Shown one piece after another: positions 55,544 through 64,000 of a stretch of 64,000 bases of DNA. The DNA is from Sabellastarte sp. h YS-2021 (Eukaryota; Annelida; Polychaeta; Sabellida; Sabellidae): the NCBI GenBank assembly GCA_964017235.1, contig OZ024928.1, positions 2,232,001-2,296,000 on the forward strand, read 5' to 3'. The notes below the pieces were generated by a model. That model did not search any database. It was not told the origin of the DNA and saw only the letters and a list, made by a program, of their open reading frames with translations. The position numbers and the translations under genes were made by a program. The first letter of the stretch is position 1. Each line of letters starts with the position of its first letter.

Positions 55544-55638
55544 TTTCCAGTAAGAATTACTAAAAGTTGTACTAAAATGTATAATTAAAAAATTGTATAA
55601 GTGTAAAATTAAACTGTACAGATGTCTATCCAGATATA

Positions 55639-56110
55639 TACGTGTTACTCCAAGAACTTCTAACAACAATAATGACACAAATTACTGACCCAGAGGTCTG
55701 AGGTTAACAACTATGACGGGAAAAAGGTGGTTGTGAATATTTACTGACACAAGTACAAAACATGCTAATGAGGCATGAGAAGAATAAGTTAAAAAGTTAC
55801 ATAAACAAGAGGGGAGGTAAGGAGTGAGATGTATTGACACTGACACAATAGAAATTAATCAGCATATGGCCTGGGTGGAGAAGTAACTTAAAGTACAGAC
55901 AATTACCCTAATTAGTGATACAGGCACCACTGAAACACATGCCAGGATAAGTTGACACTAGTTATATAAAACAGCCAGGGAATGAAATATTTTACACTGA
56001 ACAATTAACATTAATTAAGCATTTGACTTGGTGGAGCGTACTGACTTGAAATACAAGAATTTTCAACAACCCAGCCCTTAACTGAAACGTTGTGACAAGC
56101 ACAACCAATA
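55639..56110 (-). repeat. A1 repeat of copy 3 (5' end, likely promoter region)
   Basis: A 472-bp unit at the 5' end of the minus-strand element. It lies about 95 bp upstream of the gag start, so it probably contains the promoter and 5' leader. No TATA box could be fixed. Confidence 0.93.
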
Positions 56111-56689
56111 GACATAGGAAAATATATAAACTTAAAATTTTTAACTTAAAATCTGTTTTAAGGTGTTTAGTCAATTCTCTAATTTCATTGGTAAGGTCAC
56201 CTTAACAACTATATTCACTAAGGCTCTCCCTATTTTCATAACTAAAGGAATTTCATTACATTACCATTCTATGGCACCAATCAAACTAAGTGAACAATAT
56301 ACAACAAAATGTACAGAAATTATATGCATATCTTAAGAGATGGGTTTATCTTAATTATCTTTTGAAGTTCAAGATGATATTGCAATTTTTAAGTTCATCA
56401 GATAAGCAGGTTCCATAGCCATGGCACTGTAGAGCAAGAAGGATGATAACAATAGGTTTTATTTTTGGTTCTTGAACAGCTCAGCAGTTTATGTGCTTTT
56501 TATCAAGTCTTTGTATTTCTCATCCCACCAAATCTGACATACATGAAATCATTATGCATCCACTTGAAGACATGATATTTTGGAGGAATTGAAGCATGGT
56601 ACTATTTTTTTTCCTTTTATACTATACTACTATATTTTAAACTATTTTATAAGTCAATTGACTAACATGTCTCCCCTCTCATGATTAGG
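56111..56689. other. Non-coding stretch, nothing recognised
   Basis: No gene or repeat recognised. Confidence 0.4.
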
Positions 56690-57000
56690 GATAGGCTGGA
56701 TTCCTAATGGCAGCGTACAACTGTGGACCTTAGTTGGCCCTAAGGGGCTTCTGTGAATTCAGGAGTCAACACGGACATGTTTTGACTCTCACATATTATC
56801 CATCTATAGATAATATTATCAATAAAGTCATTCAGTTGGGTCCAGATTCACTTGCCTATAAAGTGGACATTAGTCATGCCTTCAGGTAACTTAAGGTTTA
56901 TCCTGATTTAGATTTAGTTGGGCTCAAATTTAGAACCTTACATTACCCATATTTTTTTCTTCAAATCAACAAACACAATTTTACTGTTGTACTCTGCTAA
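56690..57000 (+). pseudogene. YR-retroelement RT fragment (copy 6)
   Basis: The plus strand reads VDLSWP, stop, GASVNSGVNTDMF (56723-56790). After a small shift it reads LTYYPSIDNIINKVIQLGPD, LAYKVDISHAFR, stop, LKVYPDLDLVGLKFRT (to about 56940). These are consecutive DIRS-type RT blocks, matching LKYPSVEDIV, LLSKIDISRAFRNLRVNP and YDVLGLQW of copy 3. Two in-frame stops and at least one shift make it a relic. Beyond 57000 it is no longer readable. It keeps the DLSWPxGASVN region uninterrupted, unlike copies 2 and 5. Confidence 0.75.
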
Positions 57001-57814
57001 ACTAATGCTTTCGATATTGAGGACCTTAAACTTGTGACCTTTCACATCAACACTCTTATGTCTTAATATAGGACTGGGCTGTGCTGATTATGCATGGATT
57101 TTAGGACTGAGAAAGAAATTTAAACATTGCAAAAATCTCTGTTTCTAATTCTCACTATTATGGCACTTAAACTTTACTTTTTGTGTCAGGAAAACCAGTT
57201 TCCAGTGGATTACACATAAATTCTTCTAGTTTCGGACTTCAAGGGCTAGCCTGCCTAAATTAGGTTACTTTATGGAGTTGAATCTCCTGATGGAATCTGA
57301 AGGTTGTGACTCCTGATGGGTCTTTTCAGTGGAAGCCAGGATGGATGTCATATGTTTATATTTTAGGGATGGGGCAATGACGTAGGCACTGTCCCTGAAT
57401 TCGCATTTCCCTTTTGTTCGAAAAACTCCACTCGCTTCCTGTTCAGCACTATTTATTTTCAAGTACAATGTTTTGTGATACTTGAGGCCCTAAATGTCAG
57501 TCAATCTGGAAACTTATCTAACCACAATGACGAAGTCCAGCAAACTCAGTTGTGGTAGCAAGCTGTCTGTTTTTACTGCCAATACCCACAGCAAGGTGGC
57601 AAGTTTTTTTTTCAGTTGTGGTCCTATCCAAGTGGAATAGGCTTTTACTTATAGTCAGATGACAAACAACCACTGCTTTTTCAGAAACAAACTAAAGAAT
57701 CTTCATGTCAGACTGTCTTTACCACTACAATAGCTATCTTTCCCTTTTCGGTCTCAATTTCTCACATCAATTGGCAAGTTAGTCACATTCATTTTGTAAA
57801 ATACCTGGTTAAAA
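57001..57814. other. Non-coding stretch, probably decayed YR element 3' part
   Basis: No frame or motif could be followed. A 67-codon minus frame at 57265-57468 has no motif that I know. Confidence 0.35.
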
Positions 57815-58310
57815 CGTTTTAAAATGGTTAAGACATTTGCAATTTAAACAATTTAAAACCCAATCTAAACCCTATACTTAGAGTTACCGAACATTTTTAA
57901 GTACATGTTTACATTGTAATGTTTAAAAACGTTTATAAACATTCTCTAAACAAACGTTTTTTGTTTAAAATATATAATAAATAAATAACTCATGAAACTA
58001 GGTTTGACTGGAAACACTTTTTTTTAAACATTTATAAAATATCTGAAGAAATGACGCTAGAAATGTTTTTCTAATGTTCATCATAAAATGTTTGGTAAAC
58101 AGTACAAATAAAACGCTGCTGACAATAACTTATAAATGTTTGCTCTGAAAATGTTTTAGAAATGTTTAATAGCGGCTGGTTTTTATGATCATCATTTTAA
58201 AATGTTTTCAAAATGTTTTCTATCAAATGTTTTGAAAACATTCTATCACAAACCTTTTTTGTTTCCATATTTCAGAAGGCTTATTAAAATCTATCTTCAA
58301 ACATTTACAA
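57815..58310. repeat. AAACGTTTA/AAATGTTTT-rich repeat region
   Basis: More than a dozen variants of AAATGTTTTAAAA, AACGTTTATAAACATT and AAATGTTTTGAAAAC occur over ~500 bp, many self-complementary. The same motif occurs at 46057-46250. Confidence 0.6.
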
Positions 58311-58509
58311 ACACTTCGGCGAGCAATGACAGGGGATTTTAGAGGAGATTTGTCAAAAATTGCCCCTCATGCAATGCCTAAAAGTAAAAATTGAATGAGG
58401 GAAAAGTTTTGAGCCAGTATATTACAATTTTAGACATAAAAACAATATTTTCATTGCTAAGCAACCTAAACTCATATTAAACTTACTGGACTTTGGCCTC
58501 TATTAAAAG

Positions 58510-58734
58510 GAGTAACAGTTGCCCTGTGGTAACACACTCGCCCCCCACCTCCGAGATCAGAGTTGGAATGCCCACCTGACCTCAAGTGGGAAAGCTGGTA
58601 GTTGCTTGCCATTTCGTTAGCAGTTTACAGTGCAGAAACCTGACCAACTGTGTGTACTAGTGTCTTCCACCAGGCTGACTACCAAATAACCTATACAATA
58701 GTACTAGGCCAGAAGTAAAACACACAAAATAAAC
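58510..58734 (+). mobile_element. tRNA-derived SINE (family 1), nearly full length
   Basis: AGTTGCCCTGTGGTAACACACTCG (worn A box), ACCTCCGAGATCAGAGTTGGAATGCCC (worn B box), AAGTGGGAAAGCTGGTAGTTGC, CAGTTTACAGTGCAGAAACC and the tail AGAAGTAAAACACACAAAATAAAC match the SINE at 7285-7515 end to end. No clear target duplication. Confidence 0.85.
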
Positions 58735-58837
58735 ATATGATTCACACCAATCCATTTGCGCCATACCTTCACAACTGATTGGCATAATAAGACCACACAC
58801 AGTTACAATTTCGAGCTCACAAAGATCAAAGTGTGGG

Positions 58838-58955
58838 CTTTATGTCCCAGACAGGGTCATTATGGGACAGGTCCTCAGCATTTACATTTCTGGGAGTCAG
58901 ACACAAAGGTGACAGCATGTGATTAGATGCTACAAACCAACTGCAAGGAGCTAAA
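58838..58955 (-). mobile_element. tRNA-derived SINE (family 2) fragment
   Basis: In reverse complement: TAGCTCCTTGCAGTTGG, TAGCATCTAATCACATGCTGTC, TGACTCCCAGAAATG, AATGCTGAGGACCTGTCCCA. It matches the copies near 27.4 and 43.4 kb. Confidence 0.65.
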
Positions 58956-59394
58956 TTCCAGATTGACAGGCATATACCGGATATTCCTTCTTTGTGTTCC
59001 AGCAGTCGTGTCTGAAGATCATTTGACAACAATAAATTTTTTGTGAATAAATGTAAAATAACCCTTCAGAGCAAAGGTTCTTTCACGCTCGTTTATTAAA
59101 ATGTCTATTTTACATTTCTAGAAATTTCTTAGATACAAAGTTTGTGTAATTTTACATTTAGAGCTAAAATAAGTGTACTTAGAAATGACAAAAAGCTCCT
59201 TTTCTCATATTTATGTAGATATTACAAATTAATCGGAAATGATTATTTTTGTTATTTTGTGACATCAGCATAGCTGTAAAGTATCGGAAGAAAATAGGAG
59301 ATCCTTGTTGAGATCCAGTTTATATCACAAGCCTTATAACATTTTTAAATGATTGTGCCACACTTAAAAACAGATTGTGGTAAGCGAGATCCAC

Positions 59395-59695
59395 TATAAC
59401 CAATGAGTGCACGGGGATGAGCAGTTTTGTAGTAGCTGCTCATTCTGAATGGAACACCCCCCCCCCCTCCTCCAAGTAACCAGGACCCAGAATAGTGTCA
59501 CTGGATTTAGACCACAGGTGAAGGCTTATCTATTCAGATTCTGCTACCCTCCACCAGAGTCTCCCCTATCAGACGCTAACATGGATATAGATTTCTTCTG
59601 GAGTTAATTGGAGTTCTTGAAGGGCCTTGAAGGATGTCTTCATCAATTTGGGGCTTTATAAATAATTCATTCATTCCTCATTCATTTATTCGAAA
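59395..59695 (+). mobile_element. 5'-truncated LINE 3' end (CR1/L2-like)
   Basis: FVVAAHSEWN (worn APxLWNSLP block) and FRPQVKAYLFRF (FRxxLKTxLF block) are the last coding blocks of CR1/L2-type ORF2. They are followed by a 3' UTR ending in GGGGCTTTATAAATAATTCATTCATTC, a short-repeat tail different from those of LINES A-C. An 11-C run sits at 59457-59467. Confidence 0.65.
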
Positions 59696-60080
59696 CTGAA
59701 AGATATTTTTACTTTTAAAACCAATTTTATTTTCTGGAATTACATTAAAATATGTCAACACATATCTGTTTTTTGTCCTGGTAATTCTAAAATCTCTGGA
59801 AACAAACATAAAACTTTGACTGAGCTCATTTAATTTTAGAACACGTATTAATTCTTTGCATTATGTACAGTCATTGAAAGAAAGTCGTAAAAAGATTGTG
59901 GATTAAAAAGCCAACCTTTTACAGGTCTTTGCAAGGGGTTCAAAAGGCCTTTGTACAGAAAACTGACTAAAATCAATCAACATGGTTTGTACTAGTAATT
60001 AGTTAGAGTTCATGCTTCATAGTTGAGCCATTTTAAGGACAAATTACCAAATCAAGCAGATATGAAATGCTTTATAAGGA
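59696..60080. other. Non-coding stretch, nothing recognised
   Basis: No gene or repeat recognised. Confidence 0.4.
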
Positions 60081-60294
60081 TGTTTATTTGTTGTTTTACA
60101 TCACGTTCAACAGCCAGGGTCATATTGCAACGGGTAGTTTACAAGTGGAGGAAACCAGTGCATACTGCACTGTAAACCACCGGGCATCGGCAAGTAACTA
60201 CCAACTTTCCAACATGAAGCACCCGGCCGAGATTTGAACCGGCGTCCTCAGAGGTTGGAGGTGAGAACTCTAACCGCTACACCACCGAGCCCCC
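60081..60294 (-). mobile_element. tRNA-derived SINE (family 1) with target duplication
   Basis: In reverse complement: GGGGGCTCGGTGGTGTAGCGGTTAGAG (A box), GGTTCAAATCTCGGCCGGG (B box), GTTGGTAGTTACTTGCCGATGCCCGG, then a body ending ACCCTGGCTGTTGAACGTGATG and AAAACAACAAATAAAC. Duplications TGCTTTATAAGGA flank it (60068-60080 and 60295-60307). Confidence 0.88.
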
Positions 60295-60307
60295 TGCTTT
60301 ATAAGGA

Positions 60308-61597
60308 GGAATTTTACCTTCAAGAAAATTACAGTAATTGACTAATGGTTTTTTTAAATTCACTAAAATTAATTCTCGCTAATGTTTGGTGTATAATTGA
60401 GATAATAATACAGATTTAAATTTTCACTAAGAATCAATTTTCACTGTCCAAGATCAGTAGATAAAATTAAAATCTAAAATTAATGTCTTGTTAAAGACAT
60501 TATATTACTTATACAATAATACAGCATGAAGAAAAGTATATTTTTTGAATGAAAAATATGCCTTTTTAAACACATCAGTAATTTATTCCAAACATAAATA
60601 CGATAGGTTATTTACAGTAGTACTGCATCAATTTTTTAAAAATGCAAAAAATACAATTAACTCCAAAAGGACAAATAAATGCAATTGTTGTACAAACCAA
60701 ATAATAACTTCTCAATAAATTACTATACAGAAACCTGAATTAATCAATATTTCATGTTAACTGATCTGAAAATACAAATACATAATAATACAAATACAAA
60801 TAAATACCATCAAATAACATATCCTTTCATATCCTAAGGTGGTTTGAGAGGGACATTATCTGATATGCATACACAGGTCAATTTCTGGTAAATAATTTTG
60901 AAAATATGTAACATACAAAAGTGTTACATGTAGCATTTAAAAGCTTTCCCTCATTTTTGGGATTACAAATCATTGAGACAAAGTGTAGATTTAAGTAAAT
61001 ATTCCCTGATTCATTTTGCAACAGAAAAGTGCTTTGAAAGCAGTTGAAGGTACATTTTAGAAAAATGTGATCTTATTTTGTCTGTTATTTTTTTGATTAT
61101 TATAAATATAAAAATAACCCTTTTGAAGTATACTCTTAAATATTATTTAAAAATACAAAATACACAATTTAAAACATATCCCTCCCTCATAGTTGTAACT
61201 TGGCACAATTTGCAAAAGGAAATTGCCATAGATATTTTAATGATTTCAGTCATCACTTCAATCCCCGTATTTGGTAGGTGGAAGGAAATGATTTTTACCA
61301 ATGCTAATCGTGTAACAATAAATATTCTTCCTTCCGTTTCGTGCCAAGATGAGGTTTGTGCCATAATACAACACCGGGTAGCACATGAAATAGTTATACT
61401 AAATACATTTCAGCCTTGGAGACCTTCAAAATAATACAGACATTACAATTATATCATGGGTATATTAAATAACTTCTATAATTTTGTATCAAGTGTGAAC
61501 AATTATATACCGGGTGTTGAGAATAATGTAGCCCCGTGATCTGTTATAACACTGCTATATGTATGGCTTTAAAGACCATGTAATCAGACTTTACACT
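60308..61597. other. Non-coding stretch, nothing recognised
   Basis: Very AT-rich. The 118-codon plus frame at 61078-61434 has no motif that I know and its composition matches the surrounding DNA, so I do not call it a gene. Confidence 0.4.
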
Positions 61598-61845
61598 ATC
61601 CAGGGGGGGTTAAGGGGGTTCGAACCCCCCCTTGAAAAATAATGTAAAGGGGTTCAACCCAAAGTACAAAATTATTTCTTGAGAGTGGTGTTAAATTAAC
61701 AGGAAATGCACTCTATTTTTACCAAAAATTAATTTTTTAACGGGGGGCATGCCCCCCGACCCCCTTAGTCATAATATGTCTGACGTGAACCCCCACCTTA
61801 CTCAATGTGAACCCCCACCTTACTTAAAAGCTGGATCCGCCCCTG
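61598..61845. mobile_element. MITE-like repeat with G/C-run hairpins, left end truncated
   Basis: It begins ATCCAGGGGGGGTTAAGGGGG and ends GCTGGATCCGCCCCTG. The inside has a perfect palindrome CGGGGGGCATGCCCCCCG (61741-61758) and the direct repeat GTGAACCCCCACCTTACT. The right end suggests a full left end starting CAGGGGCGGATCC, which is missing here. Confidence 0.6.
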
Positions 61846-62128
61846 CTTTAACTGATCATATGACATATTTTGTACTGAATTATCGTTACTCTGTATGACT
61901 ATGTATTAATTTTTGTTATCCACCAAGCTCACACATGTAGATTAACAATTTACTACTCGTGCTACACACTCGCATAATATTGTTAACAATATTATACTTG
62001 TGCTATGCACTCCTATAATAATTTTATTTTTATTCATGATATTTTTTTCTGTGTATGTCATTCGGGAAGTTTTTCTATTATATTATAGTGAGTGCTCAAT
62101 AATATCGTAAGAATAGTACACACAACAT

Positions 62129-62689
62129 CAGGGGCCGATTTCACGAACGGACTTAAGTATGGTTTTGGGCTTAAGTTTAAGACTTTGGTCTTAAATTCTG
62201 TCAAAAATGTGCTAAGTCAGTGGGCTTAGACTTAGTGGATTTCACAAAGGGGCTAAGTCCATGGATTTGCTAAGTCAGTGGACTTAGATTTAAGTCTGGG
62301 AGGTAGTGGGCTTAAATTTTGTAAACAGGACTTAAATATGGCCGTAATAAACTTTTCTCCACTTCAAAATTTGAAAGGGCTGTAAATAAAGTATAATTAC
62401 ACAGAACACCTGACTGAAGTACTGTTTGGAAAGTTTGTGTGTGGCAACAAGGTTTTTTTATTTCAAAACAGCACTTATCCTTAGATAAAATGCATCAAAT
62501 GAAGGATATAAAAGGTCACATGACACAGAAAACCACTGTGGTTAAATGATGAGCTTGGACAAAGCAAAGTCACCTTTGTGAAATCCATTTTAAGTCCCAC
62601 ACCTGGCTAAGACCAAAGTCTTAGATTTAAGTCCCTGACTTAGCCAATAAAGGGACTTAGTTTAAGTCCTGTAGTGAAATCGGCCCCTG
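62129..62689. mobile_element. MITE with perfect 16-bp terminal inverted repeats
   Basis: CAGGGGCCGATTTCAC (62129-62144) is exactly inverted at 62674-62689. The inside is full of GGACTTAAG / CTTAAGTCC / CTTAGTC motifs in both orientations and can form a long imperfect hairpin. The CAGGGG ends recall hAT-type MITEs, but no 8-bp target duplication is visible, so the superfamily is open. Confidence 0.8.
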
Positions 62690-64000
62690 GAAAATTTATG
62701 CAGGAATTAATTTTACTCGTATTTTCAGAAACTCACTGTACAGTTTTCACACTTTGCCATCAAAGGTGAGTGTATCTCTGTTCACTGCTTGATATTCATA
62801 CTCAATTTTTTTAACAATAAATATACTTAGATATACAAAGACATGGGTATAATACATAGAAAGTCATCAATATTGTGTTGTATATACATGTAATAAAACA
62901 TCAATATGCATAAAAAATAACTACAACAGTATCAAGAATTCCTCCTAGCGAGGATAACATTTTGACCTACACTGATCAATAATGTAAAAGAGATTTTTTA
63001 ACTTTCAAATTTATTTTTCTGTTTAAGTTTATGGCAATTTTAGGATGCAAAAGGCGTTTGGTGTTTTAGCTAATATTCTAGAATTAAAAATATTTAAAGT
63101 AAATAAAAAATTAACATAATAAACCCGGGAAAGGGCAGATTCAAGAAAGATCTCAGATAATACTGGGATGAATTTTGTCTCACATTCGTATGGTTTTGTT
63201 TTCATGAAATAGATTTGCAAATAAATTTTGCAAATGAGACCTAATCATTGACATTTTATATGACAGTCGAAATCTTGAGAGGATTTAATTTAACCAGTTT
63301 GACAAAGTTAGAAACTGAAATCACCCTTCTAGAACTTTTTTATTTAACATAAAACTAAAGACAAAACTTGATACATTGATCTAATAAGCAGTTATACTTA
63401 AATCATATACAAGCCTTCAATTTGGAAACAAAAACTCAGATTAGAGACATTAAACGTTTTCTTGTGAAAGGAGTGAGATCTTGAAACATATGTGTAACTT
63501 TATTATGCTTGTCAAATCAGATATATCATTATATTTTAATTTTTAGAACATGCCCCATCAGCCTCAAGCTATTCTTGTGTAAACAAACTATAAACAATCT
63601 CACTCGTGAGTTTTCAATATCAGGATTTATTTATGTGTTACAACAAAATCCATTACATCTATCTAAAACATAAAAAGTATCAAATATCATAAATCGATCA
63701 TAAATTTATATATCACATGAAATATTCATCCACAAAATTTGGGTAAAACTTGTAATAAACTTAATATTTCTACATGCTGCAGATTATTTCTAATTTAGTT
63801 TAAACAATGGAAAATATGAAAAATGTTCCTTATCTTTGGTGAAATAATGCAGGACACTTTTTGCAAAATATTTGACACAGCAATGTACCTGTCTTAGGCT
63901 TTAGACTAATCCTGAGACTAAACTTGGTAAATATGATCCTGTCTAGATATTCCAATACTTAGATTTCATCCATCTTGCAGTGAATAACAAAAATATGTTA
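62690..64000. other. Non-coding stretch, nothing recognised
   Basis: No gene or repeat recognised to the end of the window. Confidence 0.4.

Larger units (their letters stand above)
50275..56110 (-). mobile_element. Ngaro/PAT-type YR retrotransposon with split direct repeats (copy 3)
   Basis: Reading the minus strand: A1 (55639-56110), gag, RT/RNase H, recombinase, B1 (51107-51296), A2 (50635-51106), a 170-bp spacer, and B2 (50275-50464). A1 and A2 are both 472 bp and differ at one position that I can see; B1 and B2 are both 190 bp and look identical. This is the split-direct-repeat plan of Ngaro and PAT elements. GACA occurs directly outside both ends. No methyltransferase and no SGNH hydrolase domain were seen. 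It is recent, but its RT is broken. Confidence 0.93.

Noticed and set aside
50275-56110. LTR retrotransposon or endogenous retrovirus
   Set aside because: There is no integrase, protease or simple LTR pair; the repeats are split direct repeats and the integrating enzyme is a tyrosine recombinase.
61078-61434. 118-codon open frame as a host gene
   Set aside because: No motif, AT-driven composition, no neighbouring exon or clear start context.
1-64000. CRISPR array, prophage or bacterial operon
   Set aside because: No regularly spaced repeats, no bacterial gene organisation; all coding signals are eukaryotic transposable elements.

Overview
This is an AT-rich eukaryotic stretch with no recognisable host gene. 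I found no multi-exon conserved gene, no intact tRNA or rRNA gene, no CRISPR array and no operon. What can be supported is almost entirely transposable-element sequence. The mix is tyrosine-recombinase (YR) retrotransposons, CR1/L2-like LINEs with short microsatellite 3' tails, tRNA-derived SINEs ending in a GACGTAAAA-type tail, 5S-rRNA-derived repeats, a two-gene PIF/Harbinger transposon and several MITEs. Together these suggest a marine invertebrate. A mollusc is my best guess, at low confidence.

Layout. 1-2.3 kb: nothing recognised. 2.4-8.2 kb: a decayed YR retroelement on the minus strand (copy 1), with a SINE in its gag flanked by a perfect 14-bp target duplication. 8.2-11.2 kb: MITE and LINE scraps. 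11.2-16.1 kb: a plus-strand YR retroelement (copy 5) split by a LINE (LINE A). 16.1-19.9 kb: sparse, one MITE family. 19.96-26.6 kb: a minus-strand YR retroelement (copy 2) split by another LINE (LINE B). 28.2-29.5 kb: LINE C, with an inverted 5' end. 30.9-31.5 kb: an intact gag-like ORF. 32.7-37.7 kb: a Harbinger element with ~92-bp terminal inverted repeats, a transposase and a convergent Myb/MADF-like gene, both broken by a few mutations, with a 42-bp minisatellite between them. 37.9-50.2 kb: 5S-derived repeats, MITEs (pogo-like and others), SINEs and LINE fragments. 50.27-56.11 kb: the best-preserved element, a Ngaro/PAT-type YR retrotransposon (copy 3) with split direct repeats that are nearly identical. 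56.7-64 kb: an RT fragment, SINEs, a LINE 3' end and two MITEs.

How the parts work together. In copy 3 the order gag - RT/RNase H - YR with A1...B1-A2...B2 repeats is the known architecture of elements that reverse transcribe into a circle and integrate by tyrosine recombinase. Its repeats differ at one seen position in 472 bp (A pair) and none seen in 190 bp (B pair), so it inserted recently, yet its RT carries a frameshifting deletion beside the catalytic YIDD box. The older YR copies serve as landing sites for LINEs and SINEs, giving a readable nesting order. LINE A and LINE B both join their YR hosts just after the same conserved RT motif (DLSWPK).

All family assignments come from reading translated motifs by eye; no database was searched.
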